This document shows, piece after piece, positions 49,500 through 60,572 of a stretch of DNA of 64,000 nucleotides. Each line of letters opens with the position of its first letter. The first letter of the stretch is position 1. Location of the stretch: contig NC_134842.1 of assembly GCF_965363235.1 (NCBI RefSeq), positions 2,383,112 to 2,447,111 of the forward strand. Direction: 5' to 3'. This DNA is from Mytilus galloprovincialis. Taxonomy: Eukaryota > Mollusca > Bivalvia > Mytilida > Mytilidae. The notes under the pieces are model-generated. The model had not been told where the DNA came from. It searched no databases and saw nothing but the letters and a program-made list of their open reading frames with translations. Position numbers and translations under genes: made by a program.

Positions 49500-50755
49500 A
49501 GCTTTTCCCATCACTTTGCGTCCGGCGTCCGTCGTCGTCCGTCGTTCGTCGTCGTTGTTAACTTTTACATAAATCTTCTCCTCTGAAACTACTGGGCCAA
49601 ATTTAACCAAACTTGGCCACAATCATCATTGGGGTATCTAGTTTGAAAAATGTGTCCGGTGACCCGGCCAACTAACCAAGATGGCCGCCATGGCTAAAAA
49701 TAGAACATAGGGGTAAAATGCAGTTTTTGGCTTATAACTCAAAAACCAAAGCATTTAGAGCAAATCTGACAGGGGTATTATTGTTCATCAGGTCAAGATC
49801 TATCTGCCCTAAAATTTTCAGATGAATCGGACATTCTGTTGTTGGGTTGCTGCCCCTGAAATGGTAATTTTAAGGAAATTTTGCTGTTTTGGGTTATTAT
49901 CTTGAATATTATTATAGATAGAGATAAACTGTAAACAGCAATAATGTTCAGCAAAGTAAGATCTACAAATAAGTCAACATGACCAAAATGGTCAGTTGAC
50001 CACTTTAGGAGTTATTGCCCTTTATAATCAATTTTTAACCATTTTTCGTAAATCTTAGTAATCTTTTAGAAAAATCTTCTCCTCTGCAACTACTGGACCA
50101 AATTTAACCAAACTTAGCCATAATCATCATTGGGATATGTAGTTAAAAAATGTGTCTGGTAACTCGGCCAACAAACCAAGATGGCCACCATGGCTAAAAA
50201 TAGAACATGGGGGTAAAATGCAGTTTTTGGCTTATAACTCAAACACCAAAGCATTTAGAGCAAATCTGACGGGAAGTAAAATTGTTGATCAGGTCACGAT
50301 CTATCTGCCCTGGAATTTTCAGATGAATCCGATAATCGGTTGTTAGGTTGCTGCCCCTGAATTGGTAATTTTGGAGGAAATTTTGCTGTTTTTTTGTTAT
50401 TATCTTTAATATTATTATAGATAGAGATAAACTGTAAACAGCAATAATGTACAGCAAAGTAAGAACTAAAAATAAGTCAGTATGATCAAAATAGTCAATT
50501 GACCCCCTAAGGAGTTATTGCCCTTCATAGTCAATTTTTAACAATTTTCTTAAAATTTGAAGATTTTCAATAACATTTTCCAAAGAAAGTACTGTTATAG
50601 ATAGAGATAATTGTAAGCAGCAAGAATGTTTAGTAAAGTAAGATGTACAAACACATCACCATCACCAAAACACAATTTTGTCATGAATCCATCTGTGTCC
50701 ATTGTTTAATATTCACATAGACCAAGGTGAGCGACACAGGCTCTTTATAGCCTCT
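49500..50755 (+). repeat. 1.25-kb dispersed repeat with an internal 485-bp duplication
   Basis: It starts with a CG-rich run of GTCCGTCGTCGTC words. It then has two successive versions of a block containing AATCTTCTCCTCTG, AACTACTGG, CAAATTTAACCAAACTT, AAGATGGCCGCCATGGCTAA and TTTTGGCTTATAACTCAAA (about 49566-50040 and 50070-50525). A third partial block follows, and the repeat ends GAGCGACACAGGCTCTTTAT, then AGCCTCTAGTTT. I recognise this as a very abundant bivalve repeat type. Frames at 50152 and 50239 are repeat sequence. Confidence 0.75.
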
Positions 50756-50759
50756 AGTT

Positions 50760-51225
50760 TAGAATCTGAAGGATTATGGGTAATTTGGATTGGTTATTCA
50801 CTAGCTTATTAAAAATGAAAAAGTTACACTATAGGCCAAATAGTCCAACCTCCGTAATTGTTGTTGAATTTTATTTCTTTAGTTATTTTTTTTATTGAAT
50901 ATGATAGATGAAGGAATACAAATAAATGTACACATCTATATAAAATAATGTAGAAACGTCCAACTTTTGTGTCCCAAGTTAAGATTTTTTTTAAATAATT
51001 TGAAATAAAATTATTTTACATACTGATTTTGATATTAAATAAAAAAGTAACAAAAGCATTTGGCAGAAATAATGTTTTGAATTTTAAGGACTGTTTGCTT
51101 TTTAGTGCTATATGTGTGCTATATTATTCTGAGATTTAAAGAAATTGCCACTTTATTTTTTCATATAATAATTATAGATTTTTCTGTGTTTGATAACTTA
51201 TTTTTATAACAATAGTATTTCAACA
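50760..51225. other. AT-rich stretch with nothing recognised
   Basis: No exon, inverted repeat or tandem repeat is evident between the dispersed repeat and the 30-bp minisatellite. Confidence 0.4.
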
Positions 51226-51227
51226 CA

Positions 51228-51502
51228 TACTTAGTTTATTCACCACTTTAGGTATAAATCATAGTCTATTCACCACTTTAGGTATAAATCATAGTTTATT
51301 CACCACTTTAGGTATAAATCTTAGTTTATTCACCACTTTAGGTATAAATCATAGTCTATTCACCACTTTAGGTATAAATCATAGTTTATTCACCACTTTA
51401 GGTATAAATCATAGTTTATTCACCACTTTAGGTATAAATCATAGTTTATTCACCACTTTAGGTATAAATCATAGTTTATTCACCACTTTAGGTATAAATC
51501 AT
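51228..51502 (+). repeat. 30-bp minisatellite, about nine copies
   Basis: The unit TTTATTCACCACTTTAGGTA, then TAAATCATAG, repeats about nine times with an exact 30-bp period and only single-base variants (TTTATT/CTATT, CATAG/CTTAG). The high uniformity points to recent expansion or homogenisation. Confidence 0.95.
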
Positions 51503-51998
51503 CAGTTATTTTGTCTAGTTTTGATTTATTTGATTTATTTGATTAAAATTTAGTACAGTAAAAAGAATTACCTGGTACACAATTTTTTTTGGTTTATTCA
51601 ACACTGCCTATACACTATACTTGTAACCTTTTAAAACACATTTTTCTTTAATTTATTTAAACAAATTTTAAACATTGCATAATATGCAAAAGAAAGTGCT
51701 GAGAAATGCTAAAAACATTAAACATGTTAAAGACATTCTTTAATATTAATGCAATAATTCTGTTTTGAACCATAATAGATGTGATGTGTGTAATCATATA
51801 TACATGTTTATGTGCTATAGTTATGTCTATGTTTCATGCATGTAAATGTTTATCATTGTTATTTGTTATCATTATACATAAATAAAAAAGTATTTAACAT
51901 TGTCTTATTTGATTTGTTTAAAAATAACAACAGATTTTGGTCCCATTTATCAACTCACTTAGCCCTGTGAATTTTTGTATTCAATTGTCCCCTCTATA

Positions 51999-53436
51999 CC
52001 CAAACAAAAAAAATTGAGTAACAAATCAGGGTAACAAATGATAAACAAATCGTATGATTTCTTTGTGATTTGAAAGTGATAAAATTTCACATGCAAATGA
52101 GCTAACAAATCACAATAACAAATCACGAACAAATTGCTTACAAAGCATAAGCAAATCATAAACAAATTGCCATGAAATTGTTTTGAAATCATTTACAAAT
52201 CAGAAGCAAATTGTTTTCAAATCGTTAAGAAATTGTTATCAAATCTTTAACAAATCAGAAGTAAATCATATTCCTACCTCAAGCAAATCACAAGCAAATC
52301 GTAAATAAATTGGCATCAATCATCAATTCACAGATTATAGCATTAACATCCAGATCAAAAATAAGTTCTGCCCATGAAACCCCAAAACTTTGAAGCGCAA
52401 GTGTCTTCATTTTACCTTTAATAGCTACTCCACTAATTGTAAAAAGAAGTACCATCTTTGGTTGCGATGAGGGACAAATTGTTCTTTGTGAAGTTTCTCT
52501 TACTTTTTACCCGAAATTTGAAAAAAAAACCATAGGCAACCATGTGTACTTAGTAGAATAATGTTGAATAGGTGATGGGTCTTAGTCTTGGTCCAAATCT
52601 GCTACATTGTAATATATATATAGCTTTGTCCATTTTGCCCGGGACCTGGTCAGTAAACAACAATTAAAACATTAAACTTGCCAGTGAATTTTATCTGCTG
52701 TCGCGGGAAGCTAGTCTTGAAATGTTTTGATCTGTTTACACATCTTTTACACATTTTTATTTTTTAAATTAATCCTAACATCACTAAACTATCATGATTA
52801 TAACGAGATACTGAAATGCACAGTTTCTGAATTTTAAAGGTTAACATTTGAATAGTATATATATATATATTAGTTAAATATGTGAAATTATAAATATAAA
52901 GATTCCTTACCACCGTCATCTTTCATAGACTGAATAAAACTCCCCATCTTGCAACCTTCTTTGTTCAGTTAATATAGAACAGTATTTGAAATTTGAATTT
53001 GACCTCAACCGGAATTCAGAGAGATAGATAAACAAAGAAACCTGGAATGCATTAACATTTTATTCATTGTAGCAAATCATCAATGAATCACACCAAGATA
53101 GCTAAGAAAGTTAACAAATCATTTTCGAATCATTTCATATGATATTCAGTTAACAAATCATAACGAAATCACACCGTTCTAGCTAACAAAGTTAATAAAT
53201 CTCTTTCAAATCATTTCATACGATATTCTAAGTAAACAAATCATAAAGAAATCACACAAAAACAGAAACAAATGGCTTACAAATCATACCAAAGAAAAAA
53301 AATCACATAGAAATCAGATTTAGGGAATTTGGAAAATTCTGATTTGTCTATGATTTGTTTAATGAATCGCAAGCAAATGGTACTATGATTTGAATACGAT
53401 TTGAAAGCAATTTGTTCATTTATTTTTCTGTTTGGG
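51999..53436. mobile_element. 1.44-kb element with CCCAAACA ends and AACAAATC subrepeats
   Basis: The left end CCCAAACAAAAAAAATTG and right end TTATTTTTCTGTTTGGG are inverse, with TA outside both. Subterminal zones are packed with short words of the form AACAAATC or its inverse GATTTGTT (for example 52020-52330 and 53070-53400). The unique middle has no coding signal. Dense subterminal hexamer or octamer repeats are typical of binding arrays for some DNA transposases, which is inference. Confidence 0.65.
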
Positions 53437-53441
53437 TAGCT

Positions 53442-53705
53442 TTTCACAATTTGGTTGACTTCTTACCACTAATCTGGAACAGTTGAGCAATAGTTCAACA
53501 TAAGAACAAACTATACAAATCAGTTGACTTCTTACCACTAATCTGGAACAGTTGAGTAATAGTACAACATTTACCACTAACCTAGAACAGTTGAGTAATA
53601 GTACAACATAAGAACAAACTATACAAATCAGTTGACATCTTACCACTAATCTAGAACAGTTGAGCAATAGTTCAACATAAGAACAAACTATACTAATAAG
53701 TTGAA
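53442..53705 (-). repeat. Minisatellite, about 70-bp unit, four copies
   Basis: The unit GTTGACTTCTTACCACTAAT, then CTGGAACAGTTGAG and AACATAAGAACAAACTATAC, recurs about four times. One copy is shortened. It abuts the preceding element directly. The 98-codon minus-strand frame across it is a repeat artefact. Confidence 0.85.
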
Positions 53706-53779
53706 AACTCATCAGATGGATATAAAGTAGAAAACATCTAATACATCTTACAGATTGAACGTGGAAGCCTACATATACA

Positions 53780-55360
53780 TAAAAAAGACTGTCAGATATA
53801 ATGTCTGTCTGACAGATTCTCCTGACCCTGACTTCATTTTATTAATCCATGATCAAGAATTTATGTGGTAAATTCAGTATCTCAAATACTTTAAGACAAG
53901 GTCAACTATACATGTATTTGATGTATTGAATGATTGTAACGTGTTAATGTCCAACTTGCAGGCCTTATCTGACCTTGAGTTAATTTTCGTGGTTCAGTGA
54001 ACAACGTTAAGTCTGTTGTTTTGTCTTTTTTCTTGGATACTATATGCAATATGGCCTTTATATTTGGTGTATGGAATAGGTGTATTGTAAGATATTCATA
54101 TCTGTCTGACAGTTTATGTTTGACCTTGGACTCATTTTCATGGTTCTGTAGCAGACAGAGTTATTAGTTAATTTTTAGCTCCCTTTGGTAAAACTCTAAA
54201 TTTCATATTTGATGTATTTCATTGTTAATTAATTTACATGAAGCTTATTTAGGATATATTTGTTAAATTACATAGCTTTTGCTATTTTAATTCATTGGTT
54301 AAAGATATTTATTTATATTGTAGAGTTTAATATTTGCATCGTTGCAAATTCTTTGGTTACCTTCTGTGAGAAATTTATATATTTTATATAACTAGTTTTA
54401 GATTCATCTTTTGAATTCTCTGAGGACTGACATTCAGTCCAACTTAGGAAAGCCAATAAAAAAAAAAAAAAAAAAAAAAAAACTAAGGAAAGCCAAGCTA
54501 TCCAACCAAGTATCCATTAGGTTAGTGCATTTGCGACATGCCTCCTAAGTATGGTAAATTGAAATCATATTGAATGCTCCATTTCTACACTTTTGACTTT
54601 ACATAATTAAAGTTGTACTTTGTTAATTAAATTATATAATGTTTTCAGTTTTTGGTTTTCATTTACTTAGATATATTATAGCGCATCACTTTTAGCATCA
54701 GTCGTTTTCCGCACACATCAGTTTACAAACTAGAATTAACTGTGGTCCGCATCCCCGAATCTTAGGCAGAATTGTTCCTGCTACAGTTCATTGGTCAACG
54801 TTAAGTTTTCATGCTTTTTTCTGTTTATCAAATACTATTAGTAATAGGTCAACTTAAGTTGGTGCAAGGAATGAGTTCAATGTGTAGATGTCTGTTTACC
54901 ATGTGTCACGACCTTGACCTCATACTCATGGATCTGTGTACATGCCTGTGGTAGGGTTTGTTTGACCATCATCTCATTTTTATGGTTCATTGGTCAAAGT
55001 TAAGTTTTCATGCTTTTAATTAGTCTGTTTATCAAATACTTTAAGCAATTGGTCAACTTAAGTTGGTGTTATTAATGAATTAAATGTATAGATGTATGTC
55101 TACCATGTATCACGACCTTGGCCTCATATTCATGGATCTGTGAACATGTCTGTCTGGTATGTTTTGTTTGACCTTGACCTCATTTTCGTGGTTCATTAGT
55201 CCATGTTAAGTTTTTGTGCCTTTTGTCTGTATATCAGATACTACATTGTATAATAAAAAATAGGGCAACTTATGAAGTTGGTGCAAGGAATGAATCTAAT
55301 GTATAGATGTCTGTCTGCCATGTGTAATGACCTTGACCCTTATAATCAGTAGACATTGGT
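53780..55360 (-). repeat. AGGTCA-family dispersed repeat units in inverted orientation
   Basis: Diverged units with GACCTTGACCTCAT, TTCATGGTTCA, AACGTTAAGT or AAAGTTAAGTTTTCATGC, and AATGTATAGATGTCTG recur near 53960, 54120, 54800, 54905, 54960, 55100, 55165 and 55330. A 28-base A tract lies at 54455-54482, flanked by the similar words TTAGGAAAGCCAA and TAAGGAAAGCCAA. No exon was found. Confidence 0.7.
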
Positions 55361-56480
55361 AATGTTTTTAAAGTTATGTAATACTTGCAGTAAAACCTTC
55401 ATATCATAAACATTGAGCACAATCTGAATCAAGTAAAACAGGCAAAACAGTTCAGTCTGTGCACTCTTAGTTACAAAATTGAGACGTTTATAGATGATGT
55501 TAACCATCCCACGATCTTATTAATATATTTTATCCATTTGATAGACCATTAAATTTATTTGCCGCTCGTGTACCATTTTACAGTCTTTAGATGTACCTGT
55601 CCCTAGCAGAAGCATTGTGGTCAAGTTTCGTTGCATCTGATTAAAATTTAGATCTACAGTATCTCGCTAACGTCGAAGGATAATGAAATGAAGAGATTTA
55701 TATCTTAATTATAATCGGGTGTTGTTGTTTACTATCGGCTGCAATAAATGTTTTCCGTTTGGTGTTATATCAATCAATTCTACTAAGGTGAAACAAATTG
55801 CTTCAGGTGAACTTCACCTTAAATTTACCTACTATCTAATTGAAACATGTGGTGATAGTTTTGATATCTAATACTTTGCAATAAACGGTTCTATATAAAA
55901 CATAAACAGTAAAATAGAATTTAACAATTGCGAGAAACATGAGAAAAATATTGAAGTCTTATGCTTATTTTGTTGCGGTCATTACTATCACTATTTCCTA
56001 CCATAATGCACCAGCTTGAAGTATAGGAAATGACCAATCTCTAATGCAAATCCTTGGTTTGTTGGAAGATTTCTTTTAAAACTTCGAAATCAAATATGAT
56101 AATGATAATATGTAATGAGAGTCACTATCAATACATTCTTAGAGAGGAAGTCGGGGCTTGTGAGACGAGTTGCTGATTTGGGGTTATGCATTTTTTTAAT
56201 ATCTTTTTTTTAAAGTGTTTAGTATTAAAAGCATGCGATGGAACTATAAACGCTGTATTGCTGAGTATATCTGTTATGTTTATCCTTTTAAACCAATGTA
56301 CTCTATTTAAATCGGATAAGTTTAATCATTGACTAAACAGGCACCTGTCCTAAGTCAATCAGAAATCTGATGTTCAGTAGTTGTCGTTTGTTGATGGGGG
56401 GTTCTTAAGTGTTTCTCGTTTTTTATTTAGATTTAACCGTTTGTTTTCTCGTTTGAATGGTGTTACACTTGTCATTTTTT
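55361..56480. other. Intergenic stretch with nothing recognised
   Basis: Unique-looking AT-rich sequence. I saw no exon with supported splice borders, no tandem repeat and no long inverted repeat. Confidence 0.35.
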
Positions 56481-57065
56481 GGGGCCCTTTATAGCTTGCT
56501 GTTTGGTCTGAGCCAAGGCTCCGTGTTGAAGACCGTACTTTTACTATGGTTTACTTTTACAAATTGTGACTTGGATAGAGAGCTGTCTCATTGGCACTCA
56601 ATATCACATTTTTCTATATCTAATAACCCAAAACAATTACTCATTATCTGCGTTCAATATTTTCTACGTCTTTTAAAAACATCTCATCAACGCATATGTG
56701 AATCAAATTCAGCACCACAATATCCTAGGTTAGCAGAGGGTTGAGTGGTCGTACGTATATGTGTTAGCCCTTATGTATCTGTCGGTCTCGTGTCAAAAGC
56801 ATGTTCATTTGATAGTTGTCGCCGATTGATGTCTTTTGCATTTGTTTTTCGTTTATTGTACGTCTTTATTGCACGTGGTTTTTTTTCGTTTGAATTATTT
56901 CACATTTTGTCATGTCTGTCAACTTGCATAGCCGTGTATACGGTATTAGTTTGATTATTGTTGAAGGCCGTATGGCTAACTTTAGATACTGTCACTTAAT
57001 TCGGTCGCTGGTGTATAGCTGCCTCAATAGTCACCATACCTCATCTCCATATATTTATATCGTGT
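56481..57065. repeat. Mussel-type dispersed repeat segments
   Basis: Words such as GGCTCCGTGTTGAAGACCG, TGGTTTACTTTTACAAATTG, TGACTTGGATAGAG and CTCATTGGCACTCA match those at 31210-31320 and 63690-63830. A later segment has AAGGCCGTATGGCTAACTTT and TCACCATACCTCATCTCCAT. The 95- and 69-codon frames at 56457 and 56745 are this repeat, not a gene. Confidence 0.7.
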
Positions 57066-57107
57066 AATATTCCCTTTGTAATGAGAATCTATTTTGCTAC
57101 GATAAAC

Positions 57108-57259
57108 AGAGGCGAATTTAGGGGGGGCAGGGGGCCCCCCTTTTTTGGGAAAAAAATTGGTTGCTAATATAGGGAATCACTGAAGCGTGACTGGAGCGGG
57201 CCCCCTCTTAGGCAGTCAGTGGACCCCCTCTTACGAAAATGTCTGGATCCGCCACTGAT
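57108..57259. repeat. Short dispersed repeat with GGATCC ends, copy 2
   Basis: It runs from AGAGGCGAATTTAGGGGG to GTCTGGATCCGCCACTGAT, with GGGGGCCCCCC near the left end. It is the same family as 40687-40848 and 57717-57855, but this copy has a different middle. Confidence 0.6.
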
Positions 57260-57716
57260 AAAGACATCAGTATCATGGTTTTTATTTGATCATCAAATAT
57301 ATTCAAAGTGAATAAACTAGACACTAGAATAAGTGTATTTAACAAGATAATTCCTGTTGCCTTTAGCAGTGCATGTAATAAACATATCAATATATCAATA
57401 GTTTACACTTGAATATTCCCTAACCTTACATTTCCTTCCGACAAATGTTTACTGTAAACATCATGTGCTAGTCTTCGGAATTACATATACAACCTGTAAA
57501 CGTACCGTTAACCTTCGAAATTTACATAAAAGGATATTGTATAGGTCAACATACAAGAAGTCCGATCAAAGAAATCGTTGATAGGTGTATGCAAACCGAT
57601 AAATGGTTGATAATATCTTTATGCGAATGTTGAATGGTTGGTTTGGGGTGTAAGTATCCCCGTGCATGATAGCATTTCGGTGTACCAGCACGTACCATAG
57701 TTAAAATGTAACTACT

Positions 57717-57855
57717 CAGTGGCGGATCCAAGGGGTTCAGGTAGTTGGAACCCCCCTTTTGACGACGAATGCCTCTGAATGGAGACATATGGAGGGACCC
57801 CACCTTTATCCTGGGTTGGAACCCTCTTTTAAACATGGCTGAATCCGCACCTACA
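57717..57855. repeat. Short dispersed repeat with GGATCC ends, copy 3
   Basis: It starts CAGTGGCGGATCCAAGGGGT and ends GGCTGAATCCGCACCTAC. Inside are GTTGGAACCCCCCTTTTGAC, GAATGGAGACATATGG and TCCTGGGTTGGAACC, which are inverse to the words GGACAAAAGGGGGG and ATGTCTCCATTC of copy 1 (40687-40848). The two copies therefore lie in opposite orientations. Confidence 0.7.
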
Positions 57856-57859
57856 TACA

Positions 57860-58915
57860 TAATTTTTAAAATTTTTCCTAAAGTTGTATTTTATCGCATT
57901 GCCTTATACTTATAACACAAAAAACATATTTACAAACACACCTTTATGCCTATTAGGTTATTACATCTTAATCGCTACTAATTTGCAAGCATATTTAGCA
58001 CACCAAGTTTTTAAAAGTCTTGAACTTCTTGATATAGCTGCAATTATCGATACAAACTTTTAACAAATAAATTCACTGGTCACTTTTGACATAACAGTTT
58101 CCACACTCTTCACTTGGCATCCGTTCTGTGTTGTACCAGTTTATAAACCTGTTCTCATGTTCCAGCTTGTGGGAGCAAGTTTGTTTTAAATTCTGTTATG
58201 ACTTTGGATTTGAGTTGTATAAATTTACAAATTTATTCAATAAGTCGTTTTTGTTAACTTGTAAAATTATTTCCTCTATCTGATAAAATCTTTATATTTG
58301 TTCTTTCTTTAATTTAAGAATTTTATTCACTATTCTTAATTTTTATTTCATCAAAATATTTAACATTGCTGTAAGTTGAATTGCATTTTATAAGTAAAAC
58401 ATTTATTATACCAAATAACTAAGAAAGGAATAATCTATTGCCGAGACTGGTAGTCAATGTCAATAAACACCTCTGGTAATAGTAGAATGGTTGATTGATG
58501 TAAGCGAACTGATAAACTGTTTAAAAAGTGTTCTCAAAGAACTGGTTAAACGGCTGATTTGTGATTATCAGACAAAATGAGATGGTGATAGAATAATTGA
58601 TGAGAGCTTAAACTAGTACTTTGAACACGATTTCAGTAAATGCAAATACAATGCTGCTGAGTATTGTATTTTTGATGTACTTGCATTTTTTTTCCTTTTT
58701 CGATAAATTGTGAATTTACCGTTTTATTTGTATTTTTATACGGAAACTGTATCTTATTATAATCTTCGACTTATCAGGGTTCGAGTAATTTCAAGACCTG
58801 CCATAGTTTCTGCCAACTTTACGTGTTCTTCTCCTTGTTTTCGGTGTTCACAGTATCAACTGTCACGAAAGCTATAAAGTGCACGCAGTTTAATTAAATT
58901 GAAATGTATTTCTAT
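57860..58915. other. Intergenic stretch with nothing recognised
   Basis: AT-rich sequence without a supported exon, tandem repeat or inverted repeat. Confidence 0.35.
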
Positions 58916-59245
58916 TGTTTTGACAGAGAATTCCAAGTTATCGTTTTTGCGAACTATAGTCTTGGCAGAGAATTTCAAGTTATCGTTTTTGCGAACTATA
59001 GTCTTGGCAGAGAATATCAAGTTATTGTTTTTGCGAACTATAGTATTAGCAGAGAATCGCGAGTTATCGTTTTTGCAAACTATAGTTTTGGCAGAGAATA
59101 TCAAGTTATCGTTTTTTGCGAACTATAGTAATGGCAGAGAATATCAAGTTATCGTTTTTGCGAACTATAGTCTTGTCAGAGAATTTCAAGTTTTCGTTTT
59201 TGCGAACTATAGTCTTGGCAGAGAATCGCGAGTTATCGGTTGTGT
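58916..59245 (+). repeat. 42-bp minisatellite, about seven copies, open in several frames
   Basis: The unit GAGAATTTCAAGTTATCGTT, then TTTGCGAACTATAGTCTTGGCA, repeats about seven times. Because 42 is a multiple of three, frames on both strands stay open and give 14-residue protein repeats such as GREFQVIVFANYSL. Nothing upstream looks like a start exon and an insertion of one T (near 59115) shifts the frame. I read it as non-coding. Confidence 0.85.
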
Positions 59246-59980
59246 TAACTTCACGTCTTTGTGCTGGTTGCTGTCTCATCTAAATTAACGCTCGAATCTC
59301 TGATCTTTTTGGCATCTAAGTCATAAACTGTTTTGATCTCAACTATTCACGTTAAAAAAATCCTGAACGTAAAACCGTTACCAAATAATTTATAAAAATT
59401 GTTGAAGCAAATATTTTTTCAATTCTTTTTTTGTAAAATTTTGAGTTTTGTCCTCCTCCAAAGAAAAACACACATCTGACAAACTTAACAAAGAACATCT
59501 CCCCCTTTTAAAAAAGAAGCTTGTATGTATATGTTTCGGGTTGCCGGAAAGTCACATAATGTCGTCGGACGGTTTTCCCCCAGTCAAAGTTGGCCTGCAA
59601 TTTCATTAATATGCTTCCCATGTATTTCTGTGTCTTTGCTTTATAGCAATAAGCGATCCAAATGAAAGTAAATCCAAGAAAAGTGCTTAAAACGCTATAA
59701 AAACGCAGTGTTTATCTAACATGATTAATTTTCATCCATGCAAATATAGAAATGATGAAAAACATGTACATATCTATATATCTGTGTACAAATATAATAG
59801 TTAAATAAGACATTATGGAAGGACAAGTTAGATGTGTCATATTCAACCTTCGTGACTACAAAGTTTGCTGCTAGCTATTCCATCTTCCTTGTAGAATCAA
59901 GGTACCAGAGGACTACACGTAATCCTAAACTAACCAACCATATTAGAGGCCTGGGTGATGGATGGTGGTAGGTACTTAGG
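59246..59980. other. Upstream region of the methionine-rich gene
   Basis: No exon is recognised. This region ends at the TATA box at 59982 and should hold the upstream control sequences of the gene that follows. Confidence 0.4.
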
Positions 59981-59981
59981 G

Positions 59982-60044
59982 TATATAAGAGTGGTGTTTG
60001 CCGCCGACAGAAGCGCAGACAGTTGATTTCGGTACAGCAAACAG
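59982..60044 (+). promoter_or_regulatory. TATA box and non-coding first exon of the methionine-rich secreted protein gene
   Basis: TATATAAG at 59982-59989 is a good TATA box. Transcription would begin near 60010-60015. A short leader then ends at a donor, AGCAAACAG|GTGAAT, with the exon end at 60044. The next acceptor, TGTTACAG, lies just before 60570, three bases upstream of the start codon. A strong TATA box suggests a tissue-specific, highly expressed gene rather than a housekeeping one, which is inference. Confidence 0.65.
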
Positions 60045-60572
60045 GTGAATATTAAAGATTTTGTTTCTTTCTAAAATAATAGGGAGATGGAGTATAATTG
60101 CCAATGAGACAACTACCCAACATACATATAGTTCAAATGAAGCGGATTTAAGCAACTGTATATCAATTTGTTTAGCTTATATTGTTTTAGGATTTGGAAT
60201 GTTTAAAAGTTCTCAAAATAAAGGTAAAACTTTGAATTATATTTGCTTTTTATTAACAACTAAAATTAATGTAGATTTTATAAATTATATCCAGAATATT
60301 TCTGCAATATAACTGACCAAGCATTGCAGCACAACCTAATTGAATTAATTATTGGTATACAAGTATATGTAAAACGAAAATATATCGGGGCACATTTGTA
60401 CTTTTCTTTTTAAGAAGAAATTTTAGCATATCAGAACTACTTCTTCGGATTATATGCTCAAAACAAGCGTATAGACTTATGAAAAAGAATTGACAAAATA
60501 CCCCGGTTTTAAGGTTAAGACATTATATTATACCGCTTGTTTTTCAAGTTTATTATTTGTATGTTACAGAAA

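Noticed and set aside
56457-56954. Two adjacent plus-strand frames of 95 and 69 codons
   Set aside because: They translate a mussel-type dispersed repeat that also occurs near 31210 and 63700.
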